A DNA stretch of 64,000 nucleotides from Xestospongia bergquistia (Eukaryota; Porifera; Demospongiae; Haplosclerida; Petrosiidae), in NCBI GenBank assembly GCA_963965975.1, contig OZ014413.1:9946101-10010100 (forward strand). The letters run 5' to 3'. Shown here piece by piece: positions 1 through 10,888 of this stretch (positions within the stretch are counted from its first letter, which is position 1; each line of letters begins with the position of its first letter). The position numbers and the translations under genes were made by a program. The notes under the pieces were generated by a model, which saw only the letters and a list, made by a program, of their open reading frames with translations, did no database searches and was not told the origin of the DNA.

Positions 1-1000
1 ATATGAGGATTATTACACACTGAAGTAAATGACAAATGTAAATGAGATGTTACAGATCTGACTAATGACTGAGATATAGTGACAATAACTCTGTCTGTTT
101 TGGGTAGTGATGTCATCATATATGATTACATCATCTAAATCCATCACCTACACCCTAAACCAAACCTTATGACACACATAGTGATGTCATCATCATAGTA
201 CAAGATACATCATCATAGAGGTTACACCAAGAAGGACCCTCTGTTTCAATACCTCTATATTTATTTTTATAAATCTATCCATTTACCCAGACATCTACTG
301 ATCTCTCTATCCATTCATCCATATTCTAGGTTTGTTTCCTTCATGAAGACAATATAATATACTGTAGAAATAGATTGATTGTTTTAACTAGTACTAATTG
401 ATGGTCATTCGAGTTCATACATGCCTACAATGTACATTACGTTTGTAAAGCATCAACAACATATACTGTTTGATTTACTATGGAAATGATGGTTCATGTA
501 GTTCAACCATATCATTGTCAGAAAGGGAATGCATGTGGTCAAGGAGGAATGTCCTAATAGAAACTTTATAGTGATAGCCTTCACAATCATATGTCTGACA
601 TCCATGATAATTTGATATGCCGTTTAGATTAAAAATTACTATGGAATTGATAGTTCATGTAGTTCAACAATATCATCCACTAAAAAGGCATACATTTTAT
701 ATGGAAGGCTGTCCTAATATGAACATTATAGTAGCAGCCCTCGCATCCACATGTCAGAATCTATGATAATTGTTTGTCTAACTTATGACATAATCTCATA
801 GTTCATACAAAAATTTATTACGTGACTTGTCAATTAGTATATTACTATTTCACTATGTATTATATATACTGGTTAAATCAACCAATTCACTCTGTAGTGA
901 TCTAGATAAGACAGTTAAAGTATTTTGAATAATGTTGAGAGTTGAGACGCCATTTATTCATATGTCCATATCTATTCTTCCATCTATCCATCCACATAAG

Positions 1001-1515
1001 AATTCACAGATTTGATACACAGAATACCACTATGTGGGATTGGAATAGGTCAAAATAACCAGTTATAATAAACCTACCATAATTCCAAGACACATAACTA
1101 AAATATGTTCAGTTTTTGTTGTTTTTATAATTATAAGTTGAATGAGTGTTATATAGTACAATCTGTCTATCCTCCAGGTCTTAACACATCTATCCATGCA
1201 TCCATTAATTCATGTCAATGTCTTTTCAGGTTCATTTCTTCATGAAGACAAGATAATAGAGACAATAGAACAATGTATTGAAGATAAATTATTAGGATGT
1301 AATAACTCACGTACTCAGACATTGTTACCTGGAGAATGGACAGATTGTACTATATGACACTCATCAACTTATAATTATAAAAAAATAAACACTATAAAAA
1401 TATTTTAAGTTATGTTTCTTGGAATTATAGTAGGTTTATCATAACTAGTTATTTTGACTTATCCTAATCCCACAGAGTCGTATTCTGTGTATCAAATCTG
1501 TGAATTATTATGATG
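1001..1515. repeat. Inner inverted repeat nested in the large fold-back
   Basis: Bases 1001-1175 are largely the reverse complement of 1343-1515. Shared landmarks are GATTTGATACACAGAATACC near 1011 against its complement near 1480-1500, and ACAATCTGTC near 1159 against GACAGATTGT near 1340. The loop holds an unknown-gene exon fragment. Confidence 0.75.
1229..1340 (+). pseudogene. Truncated exon of an unrecognised duplicated gene
   Basis: After a TTTTCAG acceptor at about 1223-1229 comes an exon start shared with the copies at 8.9, 16.4, 17.8 and 20.4 kb (LHEDKIIETI-like reading, then the LLGCNNS motif). It is cut after about 110 bases by the inner inverted repeat, so it cannot code the full exon. 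The function of the parent gene is unknown. Confidence 0.6.
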
Positions 1516-1582
1516 GCTGTATTGCGACAGGTGATATACACCTACATGATTAACTGGCATCTTGAGACTTAACAATTTTTAT

Positions 1583-1655
1583 AAATTAAGATCCAAGAAT
1601 TGATTCTATGAATTTTGTTTCCTGTCAAACAAGGGTATAAATAATAACTTCTGCT
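1583..1655 (+). promoter_or_regulatory. Orphan copy of a TATA-containing promoter block
   Basis: TTATAAATTAAGATCCAAGAATTG, then CTATGAATT, CTGTCAAA and TATAAATA. The same ordered motifs lie immediately upstream of the membrane-protein gene at 7620-7700 on the minus strand and again at 4107-4180. No open reading frame follows here, so it is probably a relic of a duplicated gene start. Confidence 0.5.
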
Positions 1656-2419
1656 GGACTGATAGCAACTAAAGTTGGGACAGATCAAGTAGACACTGGA
1701 AAGTGTTCTAGCTACACAACATCAATTTATCTAGGAGACCAAACAGACACATTACCTTAGCTTCATGTAGGGAGGGGTTTGGCTATACACAAGACTAAAA
1801 TCACCTAATGTTTTAGTTGATCAATGTACATTAACATCAGTATTATGCACTAATACTTTAATGTTACACAAAAAGAAGAATAAAATATACATTCATTAGT
1901 AATACAATACTACATATACTACCATACAAATATAAAATATAGTACATTTAATTATATCTTAAGTAAAGTCTGTTCACATTGACTTCTTTGTCTGTGACAA
2001 GTTCACTTGATATATGAGAGCTCTTGTCTGATCAACACACCTAACAAACTTATGTTCATTAATCAAAATAAGTCAGCACATACAGAAAATAAGTAATATT
2101 GAAATCAAATCATATAGTAACAGATAAATCATTCTCTTAATACTTTTATAAGGATCAGCTTATTGCTTTAATTAAGGTAGTGTTCTCTTTACAACTAGTA
2201 CTAATGTCATGTACATTAATCACATGCTATTACTCTTCCTCTGTATCAACTATAGTTACTAGTATATACACAGTGGTCAGTATAAGTACTAGAGATAATT
2301 TAGATTATTAAATAGAGAGAATTTTAGAAAAGAGTATTTTAGCTTTAAATACTATTATCACTTAGCATATACAATACAATATTATACAGTATATTATGAC
2401 AGTATTGTGTTACTGTAGC

Positions 2420-2731
2420 ATTTATCAATATACTGTAAACAATATTACCTTGATGTTTATTATTTCATATCTTTTGTAATAACTTGTTTACACTAGTTAA
2501 ATGAACTGGTTTGTGATGTCCACGTTTCCTTTGAGTAATAGTTAGAGAACTCTTTCTCTTATATTTCTTTCCTAATGACTGTCTATCAAAAAATTTGTCA
2601 TTAACTTCTTTCTTTGTCTCCTTATTGTGTGTCCTTAAGATGAAGGATGCTCCTGACATTTGTTCTTTAGAGTCTGTGTATACTATGTGATCTGCATATT
2701 TAATAAAAGAATAGAGATGACGCCATTTCAA
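2420..2731 (-). pseudogene. Inverted partial exon of the unrecognised duplicated gene
   Basis: The minus strand reads an open segment of about 88 codons ending in a block shared with the 16-21 kb copies (SLGKKYKRKSSLTITQRK, then HHKPVHLTSVNKLLQK). The shared donor CATCAAGGTAATATTG follows near 2450. The 5' half of the exon is missing and the middle differs strongly, so this is a decayed copy. No known domain is recognised. Confidence 0.65.
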
Positions 2732-3721
2732 TAATTATAAGTGTATTATAACAATGTAGATCCCTTATCCTCAATGAGTTTCCTTATTTCAAAGTATAAT
2801 CTAAATGGATAAATTAGACAGATGGATAGATAGAACATTAATTGATGGATGAATAGATAGAAGAAAGATGGACACATGAATGGATGATGTCACAACTCTT
2901 CAACACTTTTCAAATTGATTATCTGTCTTATCTCTATATATCACTTTAAAATGAATTGATTGATTTAACCAGTATATATAATGAATTTACTAGCTCAATG
3001 AGATAGTATTCATTATTAATATACTAATTGACAAGTCATGTAGTAAATTATTGTCTGAACTATGAGATTATGTTATTAGTTAGACAAAAGAATTATTATG
3101 GATACCAAACATGGATGTGTAAGATCTGTTTCTATATAATGTTCATATTAGTACAGCTGCTCATATAATATGCATACCCTTCTGAGAATGATATTGTTGA
3201 AGTACACAAACTGTCCATTCCATAGTAACTAGTAATAAAAACAACATATTGAATTATCATGGATACCAGACATGTGTATGTGAGGGCTGTCACTATAAAG
3301 TTTACATGAGCTAGGACAGCATGATATTGTTGAACTACATGAACCATCAACTCCATAGTAAATCAAAACAGTATATATTGTTGATGCTTTTCAATGATAT
3401 ATGTACATTGTAAACATGTATGGAACCAAAGTAACCTCCAGTTAGTTAAAACAACCAATCTATTTTAACAGCATACTATCCTGTCTTCATGAAGGAAACA
3501 TACCTGGAATATGAATGAATGGTGGATGTATGTGGATACATTAGTGAATGCCTAGGTGGATGAATAGATTTTTTAAAAGTATATATATATATATAGAAAA
3601 ATATAGAGATATCGTTCAGCTCTATAACATCTCATTTACATTTGACATTTACTTCAATGTGTAATAATCCTCATATATGCACATAAAACATATAATGTAT
3701 ATGACATCAATACATCACATC

Positions 3722-3722
3722 T

Positions 3723-3810
<88 letters not shown>

Positions 3811-3815
3811 ACTAT
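3722..3815. repeat. TA / TATG microsatellite
   Basis: A run of TA dinucleotides, then about six ATGT tetranucleotides, then more TA repeats. Confidence 0.95.
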
Positions 3816-4855
3816 CTTTATTATAGAGTATCATATCCTTTGAAGAAGTAGCATATTTATCATACTTTTACTTGTTCCTTATCATAATCTCATTTACAAC
3901 ATCCATTGTTGGAATCCATTAGACAATGTTATAATAATCAATCAGTTTTAATAGTAAATTCATATCACAGACAATCCCACTAATAGAGTTATCATTAATC
4001 ATAACTGTTAAGTCTCATGATGATGACATGTCAATTGTGATAGATGATGCTCACCTATAAGCATCTTAATTCTATCATCATTTATGGGATTTAACAGTTT
4101 TTATAAATTACAAAATAGTCTTTTCCAAGAATTAGTGCTATGAATTGTATTCACTGTCAAAGGAGGACATAAATAAGGAGATAATAATAACACAGTTCCT
4201 TGATTACCACCACAAGGTTCTGGTTAGGGTCATCAACTTCCAAACAACATATAAGATGCCCTGAATAGAAGAGATGATAAGTAAAGAAACAGACAGACAA
4301 AGGAGGTCTTACTTAAAATTATAAGTACACTTGTCATTGACTATTACAGTAATTATAAATGAGCAATGGAACTTATACTAACTAGAGCATAATTCTAAGA
4401 TTTTGCTTGAAACATTCACATACAATTGGCATATCTTCCTTCTATTAACACAAACATCAATAACAATACATATAATATAATTGTTATTCATAAGCCATCC
4501 AATGTGGTCAATAATAATTGTTTATGGTAGGTTAATGTTAATGAAACAGTTCAGTGTTTTCCCAAAATCTTTCAAATACATTATATAATTAATAAAGATC
4601 AGCTATTTGTAATATATTGCCATTATCAGCCATTTATCTAGGCAGACTCAAGTCAACATATATACTAGTAGTACAGAAGAGATATATGTACATAATGATA
4701 ACATTTGAAGACAAATACATCATAAATGATGCCCTCAACTTAATGACGTATGGCAATTGGCAAAATGACTAGATACATGAACATCTTAATTACTTTGTTT
4801 TTGTTAAAATTGTAAAAATTTGTAAAAAACTGTTCACTAGGATGATCATTATAAT
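3816..4855. other. Gene-free AT-rich spacer
   Basis: No supported coding region or RNA gene was seen. The only recognisable content is the promoter-like block at 4107-4180. Confidence 0.6.
4107..4180 (+). promoter_or_regulatory. Second orphan copy of the TATA-containing promoter block
   Basis: Ordered motifs TTTTATAAATTAC, CTTTTCCAAGAATT, GCTATGAATT, CACTGTCAAA and ATAAATA match the upstream region of the gene at 6086-7582 (which lies on the other strand) and the copy at 1583. No start codon with an ORF follows. Confidence 0.5.
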
Positions 4856-4859
4856 AACT

Positions 4860-5286
4860 TGAATAATCATTTAGTTTAAAGTTGAAATTAGTCTAGCAAG
4901 CTACCCATCCTTCTTTTTGATAAGCTAACAGGCAGAAGAAGGTCTAGAAGCGAACTAGGCTTACTGCCACACTGGAATTTGTAGAATATGGGGCAATACT
5001 GCAATATTTACTGTTAGTGGTTATATAAACTGTTATCCATGAGTTCTTCCTGTTTTTGCTATCCCTTGACTCTGTACTATGAAAAGAATGAAATGAGGCA
5101 ATTTATTAATGTAGGAAAATGTATTTTCATCAACTTCGTGACAATTTCACTAACAGTTTATAACCACTGTGTAACAATGCAGTACTGCTCAACATTCCAC
5201 ACATTCCAATAGGGCAGTAAGCCTATAGACCCTTCTCCGACCGTCACCTTATTAAAAAGAAGGAGGGGCTAGCTCAGTTTAAGGTG
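4860..5286. repeat. Imperfect inverted repeat
   Basis: The region about 4885-5045 is an imperfect reverse complement of about 5125-5265. Clearest anchors: AGGCTTACTGCC near 4957 against GGCAGTAAGCCT near 5214, CTTCTTTTTGATAAG near 4911 against CTTATTAAAAAGAAG near 5247, and TAGTGGTTATA near 5015 against TATAACCACTG near 5160. Confidence 0.65.
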
Positions 5287-5959
5287 GCAGTACGGTGGAA
5301 GTCAGTAGCCAATAATTTTATTATAATAATATTCATAAATTCATAAAACACTCATTAATACATATTTGTGGTTGTTTTTTTTTAATTCTAAGTCACGTGA
5401 ACACTCGCTATATCTAAGTATGCCTAGAGGAAGGATAGAAACATAATGACATACCTCTTCACATTCCAGTGGTTTCGTAGCTTAACAAGTACAAACTGTT
5501 GTACTAAGGTACATTTATCTTAGCTCTAATACTACGCACAGGTAGAACAACCCAACCCAACATGTGTACGAGTAATCCTATGAAGCCAATTTTTAAAAAT
5601 GACGTTCGGTTCTCCGAAGGCTCTCAAAGATTTGACTCTGATTAGTGTATCTCAGAAAATATAGCAGTAATTCAAAAAAGCTTCATATGATTATAGATCT
5701 CATATAACTGTAATAGCAAGGTACGTTTCTAATCTCTACCTATAAGAAGTTTTTAGAAAAATGTACCTTTGTTCTGTATACTGTTACTCCAGTAACTCTT
5801 GATTGATACGTGCAATTGTTTTAAATTTTTTATCGAAGTTAAAGACCATTGATATAATGTAGTAGTCAAAGGATGATATTAAAACAAGAAAAGATATAGA
5901 AATTATATAGAAAAAGTTAAGCCATGAATATTATTAACGCCACCGTACAGCCACCTTAA
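5279..5959. mobile_element. MITE with TTAA target-site duplication (piggyBac/Kolobok-type signature)
   Basis: The terminal inverted repeats GGTGGCAGTACGGTGG (5283-5298) and CCACCGTACAGCCACC (5940-5955) match at 15 of 16 bases. Both ends are flanked by TTAA (5279-5282 and 5956-5959). An inner AATAATATTCAT block also pairs across the element. The body is 673 bp without a transposase ORF, hence non-autonomous. TTAA duplications are known for piggyBac and Kolobok superfamilies; which applies is not decided here. Confidence 0.75.
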
Positions 5960-6085
5960 ATGCAAATTTAAATTGTATTGTATATTTAAATTTAAATTCT
6001 ATGTATGCAACAAATCACTAATCATTACTTAAAGAATGAGTATTTACAGTTAGTTCAGTCATTTCTGTATATCTAATCATCATAG

Positions 6086-7582
6086 TTAATTTTGTATCAG
6101 CTCCTCTTGATTTCTTTCAGTCTGTTGATTCCCTTGATCATTCCTCTGGTTTGATATGAGATCTGTATTAAGCCAAATCAACATTATTGAAATACCAGAA
6201 ACAGTTACAAAGGAAAATATCGACTGAAATGTTTTGGTTTCTAAGTCAACAGAACTGAGAAGAAATTTTGATATATAATATAATATACCAATAAATAATC
6301 CCCAAATAGTAACATCTAAAATAAGAATACAAATCCATCCAAAGCCTTTCCAAATAGGAATGATCTCATCATCGTCATCTTCACAACTGCAACAACATTT
6401 AATTACCTTTATTAGTATAGTCCATGTTGGAACAATAACCGATATAGCAGGAACAATGAACATGCTACCAATCAAAATACGTCCAGGATAAGCCATTAAA
6501 GCTATTATTAACCAAAAGCCATGATAGACTAGATAAACAATCCCAAATAGTAATAGAAGTGTTGATCTTATTTGAAAGCATTTGGATGAGTTGCAGTCAC
6601 AGGCTAGTATCTTATTACATGCTAAGACTATTGACGTTATTACTGTTAAAAATGCATTTACTATAAAAAAAACTACAGCCATAACAGGCATATAGGGAAG
6701 AGAGATAAGAAGTTTTCGTAAGAATTGTGACGGTATTTCAAAAATAGGGCGAAGTCTGTAATAGTAATTACAGTTACAGCTATTGCCATAATAGGATATA
6801 ATGCTTTTTGAAGAAAAAAGAAAAGCATGAATTCACTTTTAGTTCTAGTTGCTGTTTTGTCATCTTTTGGCACATATTTCTCTACAAATCTCTTCAGATA
6901 ATTTCCTAACTGTTCTCGAGTTTCTTTGAACCACATAAGCACATGAGCTATTAAAATACAGGTAAAAGTTGTGATGAATAGCCATGCTGCTATGATTTGT
7001 CTTGCTATGTCATAATCATGATTTTGATATATCTGCGGTTCATTAATGTTACGAGCAAAGTAGAAACCCTTGTGAGTTCCTCCAATTGACTTTAACTAAA
7101 GTAGAATGTAAAGAAATTTATTCAACAAATAAAATTAGTTAAGTTACCTGTGAAGTTAGAACTAGTAATAAACTATCTGTGTCATTATTATTGCAAGGAT
7201 CAGGAACTACAAAATACACTTCACCAATGTCACCTAACTCTGCAAGTTCAAATGTTAGTGCTTTAAACAGATGATAGTCGACTACAAAGAAAATAGCATT
7301 ATCAGCCCAAATGTAGATATAATCTGCAGTATTATTAGTACAATTATTACTAGTTTCTTGAAGGCAATAATAGACTTTCACATAATGGGGAGCTGCCTTA
7401 TCTTGAGGATAGAAAGTTTCCTTTATTCTTAGTATGTTGTCAGTACTTGTTTTATTTGAGCTAAAAGCAGATATGAAAGATGGTAAATCCTTAGCACAAG
7501 ACATGTTAGCAGCAGATTCTGAAACAAAAGCATGGAAATTTATCGAGAGTACAAACAAAATTAAAATAATCCTGCTTGCCAT
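6086..7582 (-). CDS. Signal peptide + ectodomain + about 7 TM protein, family unrecognised
   Basis: Exon 1 (7582-7148) ends at a GTAACT donor. Exon 2 starts at 7095 after CTACTTTAG and joins in phase. The chosen start, MASRIILILFVLSINFHAF, gives a clear signal peptide; the earlier in-frame ATG at 7618 overlaps the TATA box. The ectodomain of about 190 residues has several Cys and N-glycosylation sequons. Hydrophobic segments follow: IIAAWLFITTFTCILIAHV, ALYPIMAIAVTVITI, then five more in the downstream frame to the stop at 6086. A CCCSCEDDDDE loop lies between TM5 and TM6. The frame breaks near 6690-6720: the upstream frame stops at 6673, while the downstream frame is open from well before the break. 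This is either a 1-base indel (error or pseudogenisation) or a short unrecognised intron. Seven hydrophobic segments after an ectodomain resemble receptor architecture, but I see no GPCR family motif. Confidence 0.65.
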
Positions 7583-7617
7583 GTTGAGCTCTGTATACTG
7601 TGTTATGATCCTATGCA

Positions 7618-7700
7618 TATTTATACTCTCATTTGACAGAAAATAGAATTCACAGCATCAATTCTTGGAAAAGATTATATCAAAATTTATAAAGAAGCTA
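7618..7700 (-). promoter_or_regulatory. TATA box and conserved upstream block of the 7-TM gene
   Basis: TATAAATA (complement of 7618-7625) lies 36-43 bases upstream of the chosen ATG at 7582. Further upstream, in order, are CTGTCAAA, GCTGTGAATTC and CTTTTCCAAGAATTGATG. The same order appears at 1583 and 4107. Confidence 0.6.
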
Positions 7701-7739
7701 TTAATTCCCATGATGACCAATATATGACTTCTCAGTTTT

Positions 7740-10670
7740 CATATAATACAACCCTTTCCAGAAATTAACTCTGGGCAGGATTGCCTGTAGCGGGATAGGC
7801 GAGGATAAGCAAACAACTGCCTCAAGATCCCCAGGATTTCCCGTTCTATAAATTCTATTTGTTATCACCAAGAAAGGTTATGATACGACAACCCTTTACC
7901 CTCCCTTATCAATATGGTACCATATAGTCTATATATGTTTGTGCTATTTATAATAATATTATGTAACTTTGTTTCTGCAATATTATAATTAATATACAAC
8001 ATTTTTACTCTTAATAAGGGATTCAAATAATAGGGAGGGTTTAGTTTGTTCTTCTATAAATTTCCCAAGGCACAACAGTTAACTTTGAGAGGCATATTAC
8101 TCATAAACATAATGATAAAGTAATTATATGATTTGTTAAAACAAACATCCAATTTTGCCACAAATTAATAATAATAATGATCTATAAACAGAATTATAGC
8201 ACTCCCGAGGTTATAACTCAAGAGCTAGTACATACTATATTTACTGAGGTTTATAAATCATCTGTAATTTTAAATTTGAAGAATATTTTAAAATACACAT
8301 TACTTCAAAATTGACATGATTGGCTTACTTGACAATCTAATGTTTCAATGAGTACCTCCTGTTAGTCCATTTTACTGATTATCTTGCATGGCATGGCATG
8401 CAAAACATTCCTATTTGTTTGTGTGTCTACTTACTAATAGTTTAGTTTTTTAAAAACTTTTTGAGCACTATTGCTGGAGCTACTGTCAATTTTCATTTTG
8501 CTTTCTTTTCAGTAACACCTATATAGACTGTAGTGTGATGTAGGTAAGAAACTATTTAAAGGTTTAGGGATACTGTATTAATTTTAGGGTGTGTACAGTG
8601 ACTTGTTCCACAAACATCACCTCTCACAATAACATGTCATTCTAAGAATTCTTGGTTTTGATTATGCACCAAATATAATCATTTCCAAGAATTACCACTG
8701 TACTGGGATAAGTCAAAGCAACCTTTCCAAGAATTACCACTGACAGGGGTGGGACTATATACCTGTATTTGGGATAAGATAAATAACTAAACTTATGAAC
8801 TATAGCATAGTTATAAGATATAGAGCTTTATTGGTAGTACTATTTCTTCTTTCATGAAGAAAATCAACCTGAATCTGTCTAGTAATCCAGGTATCTGTCC
8901 AATCATTTGTTCATTTTCTTCATGAAGACAAAATAGAGATAATACAATAATGCACTGAAGATAAACTATTAGGATGTAATAACTCATGTACTTACTACAC
9001 ACAGACATTATTACCTGGTATATCAGTATTATCATCACTTGAAGAAAATACCACATCAAACAACAGTGGTAAGAACTACATAACTCATCCTTTCAGATTA
9101 CAGTCTGAAGTATGCAGACTTTGGTGATATATAATGTTCTCTCTCTTCTTTCATTAGAAGGTAGAGTGTATGCTCTTCAAATGATTGATATAGAGTTTAA
9201 GGAAAAAAGTTAGAAGTGTTTTTATATCCTTCATCTCAAGGACAAGATATGGAGACAGAGAAAGAAGCAGATGATCAGTTTATTGATGGGCAATCATTAG
9301 GAAAAAACATAAGAGAAAGAGTTCTCTAACTATTACTTAAACGAAATTAACTATTATAAACAAGTTATTACAAAGGATACAAAATAATAAACATCAAGGT
9401 AATGTGTTTAAAGGATATTGATAAAGAATTTCCTCAAGGGTATCATAATTATGTAATAATTATATTGTATAATGATAATTATAGTATTGTATACACTAAG
9501 TGACACTGTAGTATAAAAAACTTCACTATTGTCTTATTAATATAGGAAACAGAACAAGATTTTATTAATTGCATAGCTACAGAGTGTCCCTTTTCTATTG
9601 TATTTTATACTGTGTATCGTATATTGTGTTGTATTTGATGGCCAATATAAGACTTCTTTGTTTGATACATGCTTACTAAGAATTAACTCTGGGAGGGATT
9701 CCTTGTAGGCCTAGATAACAAAAGACCCACCTCTGGACTTCATGTTCTATAAATTCTATTGCTTTTTATCATCAGGGAAAGTTGTGATAAGACAAACCCT
9801 TTACACTACCTTATATTGATATGGTCACATGTAATATACCTAAGGTATATGCTATTTGTGTTAGATATATTTATATAACTTTAATATATTATTTTGTATA
9901 ATGTTATATACAACAACTTTTATACTCTATACTGAGGGACACAAATGAAGGAGAAAGGTTTATTTTGTTCCTTTAAAAATTCCTTAATGCCTAACAGTTA
10001 ACTTTGAGAGGCATTTTGCTCATAAACGTAATTACTTGATTTCTTAAAACAAACATCCAATTTTTGTCGCAAATTAATATCAATGACCTAATGCTATATA
10101 AGCAGTACTAGTGTATTTCTAACATTCTCAAAGTTGTAAGTCAAGAGCATACTATTTTAAATGTATACTATTTTCATTGAGTTTTTTTTGTCTGTAATTG
10201 TAAAACTTATAGACTACTTTAAAACGACATGATGGATTTAGTTGACAATCTAATTTATAATGAGTAACATGTTTACCTCCTTACCTCCCATTAGTCCACT
10301 TGGTTCGCTTGTCTGGCCTAGCATGTTTTATATGTGCCAGACATTCCCATTTGTTTATGTGTCTGCTTATTAATAGTTTAGTTAGAAAAAGAAAAAGATT
10401 TTTTTAACACTATTGCAGAGACTACTGTAATATTCATTTTGCTTTCTTTTCATCGACACTTATATAGACTGTAGTGTGATGTAAGAAGCTCTTTAAATAA
10501 GGTTTAGGGATACTGTGTTAATATTAGGGAGTGTACACTGGCTTGTTCCACAAACATTACCTGTTACAATAACATGATATTCTAAGAATTCCTGGTTTTG
10601 ATTATACACCAAATATAATCCTTTCCAAGAATTACCACTGTACTGGGTGGGATTACCTGTACTGGAATAG
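7740..10670. repeat. Pair of diverged direct duplications (about 1 kb each)
   Basis: About 7760-8770 and about 9660-10670 share order and sequence. Anchors: TTCTATAAATTCTATT (7851, 9749), CAGTTAACTTTGAGAGGCAT (8078, 9992), AACAAACATCCAATTTT (8140, 10047), TATATAGACTGTAGTGTGATG (8520, 10461). Both end in copies of the roughly 60-bp CCAAGAATTACCACTG repeat. The second copy is where the LTR element landed. No gene is seen apart from the exon relic at 8.9-9.4 kb. Confidence 0.75.
8905..9420 (+). pseudogene. Decayed copy of the unrecognised gene exon, with an intron-like gap
   Basis: It starts with the shared TTCATTTTCTTCATGAAGAC block and runs to LLGCNNSCTYYTQTLLPG-like coding, then the acidic METEKEADD stretch, and ends before the shared CATCAAGGTAATG donor. 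Unlike other copies it contains about 95 extra bases (9070-9164) bounded by GTAAGA and TTTCATTAG, which reads as an intact intron. Stops and a frameshift downstream (near 9210-9350) make it non-coding. Confidence 0.6.
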
Positions 10671-10678
10671 GTCAAAGC

Positions 10679-10862
10679 TGTAGTATATTGAGACTTATTA
10701 TGTTGTGTTATCTATGCATTGTAATTATATGTAATGATTTGTGACGTCATTGATATATTTCTGTATATAGATTTTGTATTCTGCCATTGTTGTTCAGAAG
10801 AGATTAAAGATATTCAATTCAGTGAAATACCTAAGGTAGTCGTGCTAGACGGAGTTACTACA
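10679..10862 (+). repeat. 5' LTR of the gypsy element
   Basis: 184 bp. It differs from the 3' LTR at one position only (G at 10770, T at 16021), by direct comparison. Confidence 0.95.
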
Positions 10863-10864
10863 AC

Positions 10865-10882
10865 TGGCGACGAGGCTGGGAT
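10865..10882 (+). promoter_or_regulatory. Primer binding site, probable tRNA-Ser(GCT)
   Basis: TGGCGACGAGGCTGGGAT starts two bases after the 5' LTR. TGG pairs with the tRNA CCA end. The remainder matches the complement of animal tRNA-Ser(GCT) 3' ends at all but one position, recalled from known tRNA sequences. Confidence 0.7.
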
Positions 10883-10888
10883 ACTAAG

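Larger units (their letters stand above)
1..3677. repeat. Large imperfect inverted repeat (about 3.7 kb fold-back)
   Basis: The opening bases (ATATGAGGATTATTACACA at 1-19) recur reverse-complemented at about 3658-3677. The match continues inward with indels through matching blocks: the GTTCATGTAGTTCAACAATATCAT motif region at 490-515 and 650-675 against 3190-3350, the block near 820-880 against 2955-3045, and the block near 880-990 against 2830-2950. Arms are about 0.85-1.0 kb around a spacer of about 1.8 kb. Each arm also carries the first roughly 35 bases of the unknown-gene exon seen elsewhere in the window (near 325-360 and 3480-3515). The left arm starts at the window edge, so the true end may lie outside. 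I see no transposase ORF. It could be a fold-back element or an inverted segmental duplication. Confidence 0.8.

Noticed and set aside
3132..3356. Minus-strand 74-codon ORF
   Set aside because: Within the right arm of the large inverted repeat; the left arm does not keep the frame open.
10493..10675. Minus-strand 60-codon ORF with an ectodomain-like sequence (GNPTQYSGNSWKGLY)
   Set aside because: It lies in the ~60-bp repeat family; other copies have stops in this frame and no splice or start signal supports it.
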